From Lineus longissimus (lineage: Eukaryota; Nemertea; Pilidiophora; Heteronemertea; Lineidae): DNA of 64,000 bases. Every line of letters begins with the position of its first letter. Position 1 is the stretch's first letter. Below the pieces are notes generated by a model. The model did not search any database. It saw nothing but the letters and a program-made list of their open reading frames with translations, and was not told the DNA's origin. Made by a program: the position numbers and the translations under genes. Below are positions 31,062 through 44,815 of the stretch, one piece after another. The stretch covers positions 16,910,039 through 16,974,038 of the forward strand of contig NC_088317.1 in assembly GCF_910592395.1 (NCBI RefSeq), written 5' to 3'.

Positions 31062-33616
31062 CTGCAGTGAAAGAATGAATAGTAGAAACAAAACGACTAT
31101 GACTGAACAGCTGGCTATTCTTTGAAGGGGGGGGGGGGGATATAATGCTAGAGCCTGACGGCTGAAGCTCACAAGCTGAAGTGAATAACTGAATTGCAGA
31201 CACAAATGTTAGTTGCTAAGTAAGGACTTGCTGCAACAGACAGCCCCCAACGTGGCCCCCTCCCCAAAAGTTAAAGGGCCAAAGCCATCCAGCCCACCAC
31301 AGCCCAGTCCACACACACAAAAATGAAGAAATAAAGCGAAATTTGAATCAATATTGATTCGAAAATTGCGCCCGTCCGTCTACCATTTTGTTTTTCAAGG
31401 ATCACGTGACCGGTTTTAGTCGTTTTCTTGGCAGATTATAAACTTATCACAATCACATCCATTATGGCTGTCTTGGCGAAAAGTCAACTTCAACTATCGG
31501 AGAGAGCAGCTCAAAGACGGACACGGACCCTGTAGAGGGTAATAACTCGAAACTAATGAAGGGCGAGTTGAGTGTGATGTTTACGATACGTTACTTCTCC
31601 TCATAAACAAGATATTTTCTAAGGATGAAATGTACCTCCCCAAAAAGAGGCTTATATAATATATGATATGATATCTGTTAATTCATTTGATGAGTAACTG
31701 TGGCAGTTAGGCCAGCCATGTAACTAAAGCTACTTTTTCATGTCACAGTATTATGGGAATGAAGCTTTTGAGACACAAATAGGCGACTACTAACAACCGG
31801 TCGGTTCACAGAAAATTCCAAGAAACTCGCCTTACCTGGTATGTCGACAGCTCAATATATTATGAATAATCCGTTTGATGATCTCCTTGATTGTAGTCTC
31901 AAGAACACCCGTCTGATGATAGATGACCGTGCTATTAGATTTATTACAAATATCAGACACCCTACAAAGACGGCCACATCAGCCAGAGTTTAATAAAACG
32001 CACCACTGAGAACTCCTGGCGATATCACAAAGGCCCTTGAATATTAACCTGTAAAGCAATGTCACGTACACAGGTCAATTCGCGATCCCAAGTTTGGACA
32101 TGTCACAGATCCTACAGAGATGAAACCGGTTCCTATGTTATTGGCAAGCACATCCTTTGTGTTTTCAATGTCTCACGTCGACCCTGGGTCATCGTTCATT
32201 AAGAGAGTTGAATAGTTGCTGCCCGCACATTTTCAAAATTGTGAATATGGTATGATAACTCGAATAACAAGAGTGACAATATGAAAATTGAATTATTGAC
32301 ATAATTGAATGCTGAGTGGAAAATAAAGAATATCCTTTCAAGACCTTTCGGGATGGTGGAGACAGAAGATAAGAACTCCTGCCGCGCATCAGCCAAGGAC
32401 GGATGAGCGCTATCCACTGACGCGTAATGGTGGATATTGGTGACTGGTGATGTGACACGGCTTGCTCTCGGAATCAGGGTTGTTCATTCAGAAATCCCTT
32501 TAGCATGCTACCTTCCCAAGGGTGTTCAGAAGGGTCGGCATTCAGCCTGCCGGAGAAGTGGGTCAATGTTAAAGATAAATTACCCGGGTCTCCCTTTAAA
32601 ACTGAATGAGCACTGGTCTAATACAAAAGAACAAAAAACATTTATGTATGAACAGAGTTTCATTTGATTTTAATAATCTCTCATAGTACCTTCGTACTAG
32701 CACAGTCAAAACAAGTCCACCTTTGGTGATATTTTATTCAAGAATATTGGCTAATACTCTACAACCATGTAACTTGTCAATTTACAATGCACAAGAACAA
32801 CTATGTATTGTGTTATGCTCCTGGTCCAGTGCCCAGTCCCACAACCAAACCATGCTTTCTACGTTCCAGCAGCAGTTAATAAAGGCGATATTCATCTAAC
32901 CTGTATCTGTAGATTTGCTTTTAGAAGTCATTCCTTGTAAACAGGATGACAATTGAAGGACATAGGCCAAATATTGACAAGACGTCAGCAGATAGACAGT
33001 GTCGCCACCTATTATAAGAACTATGAATTCATAGTGTACTTCGTGCGCCCTTTATCCTCTAAGCCCTTTAATTGGACTAGCAATGCACTGTCCTTATGTC
33101 TGTATGCTGTTGTCAACAACTGACACTTATGTCCTTTGTCCTCGAGGCCCTTGAATTACGCCAAGGATAATCCCCATAAAACCATAGAAAATGTGGGGTA
33201 CACACGGATTCTTGGGTGATTTCGTTCAACCACACCACAGGCAAATGATATTGGGATCTGGCAAATGTTATCAGACATGTGTGGAAAATGTGCCCCAAGG
33301 AACTGATTTTATTATTGCTTCAGTAATATAGGCCAAGGATAGAATATTTTCGAATACGTCAAAGCTCTTAAAGTATAGATTTATCACATGCATTAACAAT
33401 CCTTTTTTAGTACACACATCGAGCCAAGGAAGGAGCCAAGTGGGTTAGATTAAGGTACATAGAGTCGCCGACAGGTATCTTTCCTATCTCACAGTACGTC
33501 AGCAGTATAGGACGCTCATGCGGGTCCATGTTTGAATATAGATGTCACAATCAAAAGTATCACCATCAACTGCGATAGATCTGTCCATATGGACGGTATC
33601 ATGGACGAATTACCAA
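31062..33616. other. Intergenic upstream of C5orf34
   Basis: No coding region is recognised. There is a poly-G run at about 31,127-31,139. The palindromic E-box TCACGTGA sits at 31402-31409, about 360 bp upstream of the C5orf34 start codon, in a position that could be its promoter. The FAM43 3' flank occupies the right end. Confidence 0.4.
31402..31409. promoter_or_regulatory. E-box TCACGTGA, candidate C5orf34 promoter element
   Basis: This perfect palindrome is the USF/MITF-TFE (bHLH-zip) type of site. It lies in a locally less AT-rich stretch upstream of the minus-strand gene. Its function is inferred from sequence and position only. Confidence 0.3.
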
Positions 33617-34558
33617 CTAAATCTTGAACAAACCCGACGGCTCATCATCGCCCATACTACCAACTTCTGCTACTCCGGGCAGATCTGACGCAACATTGTC
33701 ACCTTTCATCATAGCCACGACACTCTGGTTCTGCGCACAATAATTCTCAAAATCATAGTCCATGATCGATTCAGTGTCGCCAAATGAGGACGACCCGCTG
33801 TCGCCAATAACATTGTCATCGCCATCTTCATCGACAATGTTCAATTTTGATATCCCGTTCACAACATCATGGCCATTCTCTCCATTTGTATCAGCAACCT
33901 TACCATTTTCCCCCTTATGCTTAGATGCTTTCTCAAAACTGTTCAAGGACCCCGTTCTGTCGACCGGGGTCGCTTCCCCGCCACCACCCGCTGTTCCCTT
34001 CTCCGCGGCGCTAGCGCTTTGCGTCCGCGTCTTAACCTTTGCGGAGCTCTTCGGGTTAGGGGTCTGATCACTTCGAGTTCGTGCTCTTTTTTTACTCCCC
34101 TGCATCCGCAGGACACGTAACTTTAACTGTTTCCACTCCTTATAAGCAATCTGGAACGCCCGCGACAACACTAGAGCAATAGCTTGCGCCTTTTCGGGTG
34201 CGCTACACAAAACGACATGACATTCCAAGCGGTCTTTTTCATTGTTTTTACAAATCCAGCAAAATAACCTCGGGCAGCGCTCCCTATCGGCACTGCAGTA
34301 AGAAATGTCTTTGATGTCATGCTTTATAACATCCGCTTTCCTATTATCCATGTCCTTTATGTAAATCCCAGTTAAACTGATGGTAAGAGCGATGCGTTTC
34401 ATCTTCCGTTCCTCTGGTGCTTGGTCCCAGAGGCTCTGGGCAGGTTGCCTCGTGCAACCCTTCCCACTCGCCCGGAAGGTCTGCTGGTACCCAACATACC
34501 TGACGTAAAACACAGGGTCGTCAGGGGTTATGTCAATCCTGCCCTTTCGACTGAACAT
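33617..34558 (-). CDS. FAM43A: FAM43-like PTB/PID-domain protein, single coding exon
   Basis: One uninterrupted frame of 313 codons runs from ATG at 34558-34556 (MFSRKGRIDITPDDP) to the stop at 33617. Residues about 8-150 form a phosphotyrosine-binding-like domain: DPVFYVRYVGYQQTFRASGK, KMKRIALTISLTGIYI, ISYCSADRERCPRLFCWICK and LECHVVLCSAPEKAQAIALV. These match FAM43A/B (LYLGNATTIQARGDGC...YCVADARLPKVFAWVYR...LRCHAVLVSKPEKAQAMAL). As in vertebrate FAM43 genes, the coding region lacks introns. The C-terminal half is basic, then acidic and Gly/Asp/Ser-rich, and probably disordered. A minus-strand acceptor just 5' of the ATG (exon start 34576) suggests a spliced 5' UTR. The gene may be pro-orthologous to both FAM43A and FAM43B. 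Confidence 0.88.
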   Translation of the reverse strand: MFSRKGRIDITPDDPVFYVRYVGYQQTFRASGKGCTRQPAQSLWDQAPEERKMKRIALTISLTGIYIKDMDNRKADVIKHDIKDISYCSADRERCPRLFCWICKNNEKDRLECHVVLCSAPEKAQAIALVLSRAFQIAYKEWKQLKLRVLRMQGSKKRARTRSDQTPNPKSSAKVKTRTQSASAAEKGTAGGGGEATPVDRTGSLNSFEKASKHKGENGKVADTNGENGHDVVNGISKLNIVDEDGDDNVIGDSGSSSFGDTESIMDYDFENYCAQNQSVVAMMKGDNVASDLPGVAEVGSMGDDEPSGLFKI

Positions 34559-35688
34559 TGTGTTATCAGATGATTCCTAAATATAACAGATTGCTCTCTG
34601 AATTTTTTGACAAGTCAACGTTTCATGAAGTTCACCTTTAGGGAAACTCTAACATACGATTCAGCTTTAAGCAAAAGTATACTGATCCATCTGATCACTG
34701 GATCATTACAGTAATCCAGATCGTATAACTATCTCAAGTCAGGAGTTAAAGGAAACTCGGGACATAGAACTTCTTCAGAACACTGGTCCCAAATATTCGA
34801 TTCAGCAGCTTTAAGTTTGTGTTATCACACAGTGTGCAATGAACCAAACTGTCAGTTGCGACCTCAGTGTATTTGAGTTTCTCTCCAATGAATCAAAGAA
34901 TAGGAAGAAAATGTTCCAGTATAGTCGATTATCCAATGTGACATTCCTTCAAACTATCGGGAACAAGACTGTGAGGTCAAACGATACGATTCCAATCATG
35001 CACAAAAATACGTTTATATATGTGTCGTCAGCGAAAGCAGTTCAAGGTATATACAGTACAATGTAATATTCTGATGTCATTCACTAAGTTACCTCATGCC
35101 CGAAGCGTTCCCTTTCCTTTGGGTATTGGGACCTCAAAATGTTCTCGTGTCTTTACAGATCTGACACGAAGAACAAACAAACTGAGGGTAGAGGATTCCT
35201 CAAATTAAACTTATTGATCAGTACCCCGTAAAGATAATTCTAATCCACTGAAAGCCTTGAAATCTAATCGGAATTCACGCTGAATTTATAAGGTATATTT
35301 ATTATTCCCAATGTACATGCATGTGGACCACTCTGGCAGATCTTCAGAAGTTAATACGAATTTACTCCTGTCCGATATGTTATCCCTGAATATTTTGGAC
35401 ATCGAATCGCAAACGCAACATATAGTATTAAGGTCCACGTTCAAAGAAATTATTGCTACCTAACCATCAAAAGCGGTATCCTTTCAATTCGCTAATCCGA
35501 TCGATACCTGTAGCTCCAACGACTCAATTAGTGCATTAACCACTTAATATGCCTCAGTAGTGTGCATTTCCTTAGAATGATTTATGTTGTAGCTCTGTAA
35601 AGGTAAAAAGCTTTTGGCCATCAGATACCATTAGCATGACATTTGCACATTCTGGTATTATTTGGGTTAAGTGTTCACTGATCTTGTT

Positions 35689-35772
35689 TTAACAGTAATC
35701 TGTCAAATCGTATTTGTATCTTGAGAGAGGCTGTGCTGCGTCGAAATACGTCTCCGTGTTGACTGGCTTCAT
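35689..35772 (-). CDS. Candidate 27-codon ORF upstream of FAM43 (uORF or terminal exon)
   Basis: On the minus strand, a good acceptor (TTTTTTTCTGCAG) is followed by GTTGAATCG and an ATG at 35772-35770. The frame starts MKPVNTETYFDAAQPL and ends LTDYC before TAA at 35691-35689. No stop lies between the acceptor and the ATG, so it could be the last coding exon of an unseen gene or an upstream ORF in FAM43 5' UTR. No homologue is recognised. Confidence 0.25.
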   Translation of the reverse strand: MKPVNTETYFDAAQPLSRYKYDLTDYC

Positions 35773-38700
35773 CGATTCAACCTGCAGAAAAAAAGAAACA
35801 CATTGTAACCAAAACAGATAAGTGTTCATGAAATATTGAGATATCATATGGAAAAAACACCTTCAAAAGAAGCATCAAAGGATATCTGTTGGAAAATACT
35901 ACGACAACCACGTTCAAAGAAACTTCCTGAACTGCATGAAGGATATCACGTGAAAACTGAACTGGACGACAGCTGAATGGTTTGTCGTTAATCCACTATA
36001 GAAGCATAAGAAGGCGCATGGATTGCCAACACATTCACAGAAAGCAGGTTAATCCCTCCATGGAAAATATATCCCGACTTGCCCGAGGACCAAACGAAAA
36101 TCGACACACTTAACAAAATTCGTGGCAGAAATCTCCAAAAAATATCTCATGGTATTCGTTACTCGAAGGCAAGAATATCACTCTCTGCTTGATAAAAATG
36201 TTCAACCCAGCTTCACATTTTGGCGAAAGCATTTGCGTTCACCGACTACGTATGCCAGTAACACCAGTGCTCTGGACGATCGATCGTCAAGGGACAACTA
36301 ACTATTGGTGAAAACTTCCTGTATGGCATATAGCGCCCATGTTCTGGACAGAAATTATCGGAATTCGATTGCAAAGGGGGTTCAGATTTGTGTATTTTGG
36401 TTTGTGAGAACCACATGGTGGTCTGGTGATTGTTGATTTGGTTTTCGCAAAGGAGCGGTGCCGGCGATCTTGGAAGTGACGCCATGTTCGGTCGTGCTAT
36501 AGGACGAAGACAGAATCTTTACGGGGCCGGGGGGGGGGGGGGTATATATGTTGTGATCCTGACGCGATGATGTCAACCCAGCCTCCTGTCGTGGTACGAA
36601 ACGTTAGAACACAAGAGCAGTTATATTCCTTCCACAAGCGTGAACAGTTTATCAGTAGACAGGAGACTGCTATCGGCGACCTCGTGAAACGTAATCGGAC
36701 CTATACTTCCTGCATGTAGTCTCCCTTTAACGTGCTCCTGCAACGTAGTGATAAAACTGTCCTTTTGTGATGCAAGTGAATGAGTGAAAACAGCTCGGTA
36801 ATCAAGTGATGCACGTTGGACCATCAGAATCAATAATCCATTTCATGATTTTCGAAAAGTATGATAACTTTCACTACAGAGTACTTCATAAAGCACGATG
36901 TTGACACATGCGTTTTTTTGTCCCGCGAGGATTGCTAACCCGTCTATACGAGTGGGCTGCGGTCGTGTCTGGCTGTGCTATGAGTTCGCTCTGATTCTAT
37001 AGGACCCGAATGTTCCTGTTAGCATGTTGGACTCGGAGCAGCATCATCTTTGAAAATTGGTGCAGGATATGTAAACCAAGTCTGTCACTTGGACAATGGG
37101 TAAAAGTCTCAACGGATTCTCCCTGAGGCCGAGACAACCGCGAGACGCTCAGACTGGGTGAAGGCCAGAGACAATAAGCGGAGCCGAAGAATGCGAACAG
37201 AACATGACATAATTTAGCTCTTCAACCCTTCAGTAGAACCAATGATGAATTTGAACTGATTCCTGATAACGAAATATTGCAGAAGTCACGTATTTGGCTG
37301 GACCAAAAGTTGACTTGAGCATTTCGGTCAGTCATCATACGCTCGCCTATTCAAGGTTGAGACACATTGACAGGTCACCATGAATGAAATGTGAAGTAAG
37401 CAACCTGTCTCCTTGAAAATAATGTCAGTGGAGAAAAGTTCAAGATGTCACCAAGCAGCCGTATTACACCAACAATCGCCATCTTGGCAAAGTCGAAGGT
37501 CGCAGCGACTAAAATCGCACGAAAAGAGCAATTTAAGCTGCCGTCGTGATCACATGAGACAGAAAACGCTAGTCAGCGGTGGTCGTCGCAGGTCTCTGCG
37601 ACAAGAATTGGTGATCGCACCATCAACCCCAATCTTGGGACACCACCTTACAATCAATCCGAATATGCTATACCTGTCTCTCTTAGATACTACCTAATAA
37701 CACTGATATATCCAGAAACAAATTCACGAAAATTCCAGAAGACAGGACCACTGATGGTACACGTATTTTCAAACTTCTTCCATCCGTATAAAAAGCCTGG
37801 CATTACCGAATCAACTAAGCCAAACAGTTGATAACACTGCACTAGTCACATACACACAAGCTCACGCAGTCCCGTTTTGGAGCAGTGGAGTAGGTCCTTC
37901 AGTCCGCTGAGCACCAATTTTCACTGCCGAGAGTATTATGCCGACTCGCCCCTGCGGCCGTCTTCAAACGTCGCCAGGTGATTGTGCCTTGCTTTACTAT
38001 TCCTTTGCAATCGAAAATGCATTGGTGACATTTGCATCTGTCGAAAATCGATACATTTTATTAACTAGTACATGATTTTGCATATTAAATAAATCCGTTT
38101 ATAAATGGGCCAGCGGGATACATTCAATTAAAACTTAAAGGGGAATCATTCAAACTATTTCAGCACCAACAGGTGTGTAACGGTAGACGCACTTCTTGAA
38201 TTCTTTGGTTGTGCTTTTATATCAGAGATTATGCAACACTGAATGACGGATCCATGCAGCCCACTCGTTGCGGAGACCACATAAAAAATCTTGAGCTTGA
38301 TATGAGGACCTCAAGAGCGTAACGTCCCTTTAAATTGCTAATACTTCAATAGACTAAGCGCTTTATGAAACTCGTGTGTAAAGGTAAAAGGCCTTTGTAT
38401 CAGTTTTGGATTATCATATAATTACAAGTTGGCTTGAGGTATTTAGATCCCCAGTCCTGTATTGGGTTGGAACAAGTCGTACAATGATCGATTTAAAAGT
38501 GAAATGGGTCTAAAATATTACATCGACTAATGTAAAATTTTATGAGCAGTTCAGCTTTACGATCCTAAGACTGTCTTATCATCCTTGAATCAGTACCAGG
38601 GTAAGTTGTACATGTGTGCTCATCCCCTCGCAAACAATAAGTAAGTGCTGAGTGCCAAGGCATTGAAGGTCAGGACGCAACCATGACAATTCTAATGAAG

Positions 38701-41700
38701 AAAAGAGTCACAGAGGAAAATGGTTAAGAGCAGACGCACTATACTTGGCCTTAGTAAGTTACTTTTGCGTCTAGGGCCGGCATTTTACATTTTACATAAA
38801 AATCCGCCAATGAACAAAAGGTAAGGACGTATTTTAGTCGTCGAAGTCATCTGAGTGGCAAGACGGACTCGACGGCTCATAGACGAGTTTACAGCAAACT
38901 CACCTCTCGTCGCAGAATCGGAAGTGCACCCTCATTATCCAACATACACATGCAGAGACAAATAGCCGAACATCAAATTCAGTTTAATAGTATCCCTCCA
39001 TGGAAATTTTCAAGGTATTAGTATAGTCTCAAACCAACGTTTTCCGACTTCCAAAATGATTATCACCGTTATATCACAACCTGTCACAAACATCATAATG
39101 GCACAACGTTTTCCTTGGGAGAAGAAAAGGTTATCATCCCCAACAATGACGAAAGAATGCCAGGTAAATTATCGTCAAATTACCTTATTGTCCACAATCA
39201 TTGTCCAATTATGGTCCGTACCCACAGTTTGTTTGTCTTCAGTCGGGATAATGTAAGATGCTAACGGCAACTCCTGGAGGTCAGGCGTTAAAGGGACAAT
39301 ACCGTACACCGCGTCCTGGCAAGATTCCGCCACCAACCTCTGTCTCTACATCTACGTATCAAATATATACGGTTGCAACGTTTCCCTCTAATTGTCACAA
39401 CCGGTGTAAAAGTAAAAAGTGTCCCCCCTGGAAAAAGTGTCCGGCCCTATTGTATTCTGCAATATGGTTCTATAGAGACCCTGACCGTCAATAGCTCAGA
39501 GATTGAAGCGCATAATAGAATCCTTTGTTCCCGGACATTTTATCCTAGGACATTTTAAACTTCTACACCGGCACAACCATCCTATCAGACAGCCCCGCCA
39601 TGCCATCTATCAACGCTCGGTGAAATCGGCACAAAACCGCGTGGCGTACTTCCATCAGAACTGAGGACAACGGATGCGAGTTTAGTATCTCGTGTTTTGA
39701 AAGCGAAAGACACTTCTATTGAAGGGGGCATTTTTCGTATCCTCCTCCCCTAGCGCACGTTCGGTCAATGTTGGCCTGAGCTTCGGGATGACTGTTCTCC
39801 AACCTTATAAGATACGACTTCCATAATAACCGTCCGTCCTCAAACCCTCGTAGAATTATTATTGTTTTGCTCAAATGACCCGCCTCTGTGATGCTTTATC
39901 TTCCCTGCCTGATGGCTCCTGCTATAATTTCCCTATAAATTTACCGCTCGGTTTGTCATTATTCCCACCACAGTTACCAGGCGGCGTTAAAGGGTAAAAG
40001 GTGTCAACCAGAACCTAAAACCCCTATCTCAAAATGGACCTATCTGTTCCTAGTTGACCGTTCCACTTCGGACTATTGTTTGTGAGCTGAATGGCACGGT
40101 CACCATGGTAATATAGGAGTCATCCAAATTTGTCATAGAATTTCATATCATAAGGCTCCTCTGTACATGATGTATACAATCAGACTTCAGGCAAAGATAT
40201 ATTATAAGTTGAAATGAAATGGGTACAACAGCAGAGATAATGCATGAGACATATCAGTTTTTCAAAAAATAGCTTCCAGCAGGACCGCGATACCTGAAAA
40301 GATATTTTAACTGCAATAAACAATGTACTAGAACGTGATGTATACCGTAGTGCCTGACATTAGCAAGTCATGTCCAAAACTCCCTTGTAGCATTTGTAAT
40401 ACATGTGGCGTCGCATGGTGGCAAGCAAAGGCAATGTCCTCCTGGCAAGGTAAATCCCACACCCATGTTGTCCCTTTAAGCCTTATGAGCAGACGACTAT
40501 GGTTTTATAGTTAGTTATCTGTCAAGAGCACGAATCATTTTCTATGAAATAGTTCCCTTTGGCAATTAATTGAAGAGAGACAATATTAAGTACTTGATAT
40601 ATAACTCTTGCTATATTAACCATGACTATGAGATAAAAGCAAGCTGAATTGATTTTAAAATCATTTTATAAACCACCCAATTTAATTCAATTTTTATTCT
40701 GCCCCTATTTCAGTCAGGTCATTTTTCATATTCAATCTTTATGAACCGGATATCAATGGGGCTAGGGTTGTTCTGGAAGACTTCCAGGGTGAATATACAG
40801 CTTTTTTTCGTTTGATGAGCGGGCCTAAAAAACGACCTTGCAACGTTTTGCAGAAATTGGGTCGATGACATCATCCTATATCAATTAGGCCAAAGTAGTT
40901 CGAGCACCTGCCCTAATTATATATCCGCTGGCCGCATCACTGTGTAGTTAAGAGTGGAATTTTGGTGAAATCGCTCATAATAATTAGCAAGGGTGTATAT
41001 ATGGTGATATTTGTTGCTTATAGACCAGGAAAATTGTTATTTCATGATGTATTATTCAGTGCAATTTGTAGGAGGAGGCTGGACATTTGAACTATAATGT
41101 GGACTCAGAAACGGCCCTTCAGTGATCAGGTGCCCTAAACCTCATTTGCAGGATATTTGATTACCGGCGAAATGTACGCCGGGCATGCACATCGAATGCA
41201 CGTAGAAAGTTCGCTCTGACCAAGGTTGGTCGACCGCCATACTATTAGCTACACACTTTGTTGAATATAAAAATCCGGTTGGAATTATACGCCAGATTTG
41301 GGAATTAGATACAATTTTCTTGTTGGTTTGCACTATCATTACAACCTTGAGAATACAACGCGTCGTTTGAGACATAAATGGTTTTGTTTGTTTCTGATTT
41401 CGTGGAGTACAAGCGATTATTATTCAGCATTCGATAAGCGTGATACGCCATTTTCACCCTGGCCTGGGATTTTCTTCTCGTCTCGTAGTGGAATATATTT
41501 TGGTAAGCGCACTTCAAACACCGAATTATGTACTTTCCTGGCCGTTTTTATCCACTTAGAATCACTACTCGTAATGTAGAGATATGCATTACCATCATAC
41601 CGGTATTGTAATTTGTATTTGATGGGTGTGTTTTGAGGAAATCTGTACTATGATCGAGGTATTTTGCGGTAGCGCGGAGAAACTATGATCGAAGGGCATC

Positions 41701-42378
41701 GACACCTCTTTTGTGACTGTCTTCAGTTGGTAATGTACACGAAATGTACATGGCTTTTATTCATGTCGTTGCTTGACACCTGTGACTGTGTGGCATGTGT
41801 GGCTTGGCCTTTGTTATTGTATTCTCAAGCTTATGGTGTGAAAACAGTGTCCATGGCTGAATTTGATTCGAATGTTGCTTGGTGCTGGTTAAAAAAGGTT
41901 CAGGATGAGGATCGATGTGCCCAAAAAATGTCCTCCAACATATCGTATGAACGTTGTGTCATTTGTCGTGTCGCTACGTCGCCATTTACGTAATGGCGTT
42001 AATTCCCAATAAAAAGTGGCGTTATTCCGCACAATCTTCCCATGACATGGCGAGGAAATAGCCTATTAGGGCAACATTACAAATCAACGACTTTGAAATG
42101 AACAACTTGGCTGGCAGACTGAGAGTGAGACCCGCAGTCAGTCACTGATTCAGTATCTGAGTGTGCGCACTTGATTTGTATTGGCTCTTATTTGTCTTTG
42201 TTGGATGAAAACGCCTACATTCTTCTTTCCTTCCCGCAACAGGATCTTGGCAGGCAGCTCTGAGCTGATGGCCAAAAGTGAAAGTTTTAATTTTCCATTG
42301 TTAACGTCAGAAGAAATTGTCGCCAGGAGGTTGTACGTATTATGGCCGAAAATCTCATTGGAGACGACGGCATCACAT

Positions 42379-42438
42379 GTGGCGCTAACACGCCAGACGT
42401 GGTGCTAACACGCCAGACGTGGCGCTAACACACCAGAC
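42379..42438. repeat. 20-bp tandem repeat, 3 copies
   Basis: GTGGCGCTAACACGCCAGAC, with one change in each of the second and third copies, starts at 42379, 42399 and 42419. A partial unit follows. Confidence 0.9.
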
Positions 42439-44636
42439 GTGGCGATAATTTCTGCTAATGTTCACAAACTCCTGTCATTAGCTGGGATTTGAATATTTGA
42501 ATTCGATGTCCGTATCCAACTTTGAAACAATTTGGCAAGGCGCTCTCTCTGACTCTGGAAGTTGGATGCAAGTTGCAGCAAGATTTCCAGGCCTACTTGT
42601 ACCAAGTCTTGGTACCTAGTGTTATTTAGCTCTTGTCTGCTCTTGAACTTAGCATTTCCATATTGGGAACTGAACGGTTTTCTTTCATACCTTCCACCCC
42701 TATAATACACATGGCATAGCCCGTCTTGTCATTGAATCCTGTGGATCACCTGATTTTTAGGGGTGATTTGTGCGATCTTTTATGGGGTCAGCACACTGTG
42801 AACTGTGGCTTTGATGTATGTAATTTGGCGGGCTGTTGTGTGATTGTTTGGATGACATGGACTATTGGACAGCCAAGTCATTATTCATATAAATTTTTGA
42901 TTGATGCTCCATCATGGCGGATAATTTATTCCATACTGTTGAAATGGGCCAAGGTGAAGGTCACTCTTAAACCTGTAAACATGTTGTACTATTTTTAATC
43001 CAAACATGCCAAATAAAAACCATCAAAAAACAAACCTAATAACAATGTCATTATTTTCTGCGAACAGTGCAATTACATGTAGTCTTTTTAAAATATAAAA
43101 AAAGACATTGTTTTTGTTTATAATGGTACTTGCACATCCATGCTTCCAATATAACGTCACTAAAGACCATGAGAATAGATGTTTTGGATAATTTGCTTTG
43201 TAGCCATGCGTTGATCAATAACGTACAAATGTAAACTGTGCCTCCGATCCAATCTGAATCTACAGTCTCCCAGGACCAGGTGTTGTCTTTTGTCTCAGAA
43301 TAATGAGTGGTATTAACTCCCTCGGAATCAGATTCAGAGGGAAGATTGCAAACTTGGTTTAAAACTGTCCGTCATACATGAAGTTTCTATTTGTTCTCAT
43401 CTCTATGCAATTTATCTATTCCCGTTTATAGGCCTACATCCATCCTAACTGCCTTACTGGTATTTTGAAGTGCATGTCTGAAAAAGATTTAAAACATGTT
43501 CAAAGTGGTTTTCAGGGCTTGGCATAATTATGGTTGCCTTATTCAGTGACCTTGACCTAGTTATTTTTAAATAGTGTTTCAGGATCTTTACATGACAAAT
43601 ATTTGCATTTCTCTTTGTTTATTGCAATTGTTACTTGAACTTCGTTATTGTAAAAGGATTGAATAACAGACACGCCATGTTTTGTGTGCCAATTGCTGTG
43701 AACATGGTAGGCCTAGATCGAAAACATTGAAATGGGCCATCTAAGAGAGGATAAAACCTCATTGTCCGACACAAAAAATAACTGAGTATATAAGGGTATA
43801 CGGACTTGTGCAAGTCTGCAAGTGCAATCAACTGCTTGGCTTCATGTCAAAGAGGTTTGGACTTTTGCCATTAATGCCAACGACCTTTTCAATCAATGAC
43901 AATGGGAAGTGAAATGTGACCTGAGAGTAGTCCTGTTTGAAGTACAAATGACCGAAATGGATCACAATGGCACTCAAGTGCATAATATGGCACTTAATAC
44001 TGGGGCCTAGTGTAACTTGTATCCTCTCTCGTTGATAATCTGTTCTAACTGAGTTTAGGCCTGGGATATGGCTGGGGTTCGCGTACATGTGCACTGCCGA
44101 CTTTTGCCAGAGGGCAATGCTTGTGTGTTTAAAAAATGGGGAGGGTGTCTTTGAATTTATTGTAAGAAAGAGGTGTCTTCTGAGGGAGGTGCCGCCTTAA
44201 ATCCCTGAAATCTTTGGCTAGCATACTATTGTACAAAATGTTGTGAAGAACTTGGCCTGCTGACTGTACAATCTTTGTAACATACCTGTAATTTTCACAA
44301 TTATTGCATGACGGCATGTATTGGGTTTGATGGAAAATGTAGGCTAGGTATTTTTGTGGTAACTCACAACTTTCCTTGTCTCAAAGGGTTCCCCTGCTCC
44401 AAAGTCAGCTGATGTGGCCATAAACTTCCGAGCCGTCAAATCACATCATCGCTGATGGAAACTTTGATATGAATTGGAGCTGCATACTCCTCCCGCGGGA
44501 TTGTGCCGGGAACAATTTCATTCGTAGCGTTGTAAATAACCCGGGTATACCATTGATTTTTTGCGTCCAATTACTTCTAAAAGTAAAAATTCTCACTCTG
44601 GTGTCTGTGGATAGATTGGCATATTCTTGTTTGCCA

Positions 44637-44815
44637 TGGGTGATAATGTCTTCTGCATCTCGTGGTGGGTTTATTTTGCGGTGTAGTGTAAATTGGTGGT
44701 TCTATCTTCGTGGAGAGCAGTGTGGTCATCCACTGCTTTTGTGGGTGATAATGTCTACTGTATGTCATGGTGGGTTTGTTTCGCGGTGTGCATAGATTGG
44801 TGGTTCTATCTTCAA
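44637..44815. repeat. 105-bp-spaced diverged duplication
   Basis: GGGTGATAATGTCTTCTGCA ... GGTGGGTTTATTTTGCGGTG ... TTGGTGGTTCTATCTTC is repeated about 105 bp later as GGGTGATAATGTCTACTGTA ... GGTGGGTTTGTTTCGCGGTG ... TTGGTGGTTCTATCTTC. Confidence 0.75.

Noticed and set aside
37413-37697. 94-codon plus-strand frame with Arg/Ser-rich sequence
   Set aside because: No similarity, no flanking splice sites and inverted-repeat-like GTCGCAGCGAC/CTGCGAC pieces nearby; more likely a repeat remnant.
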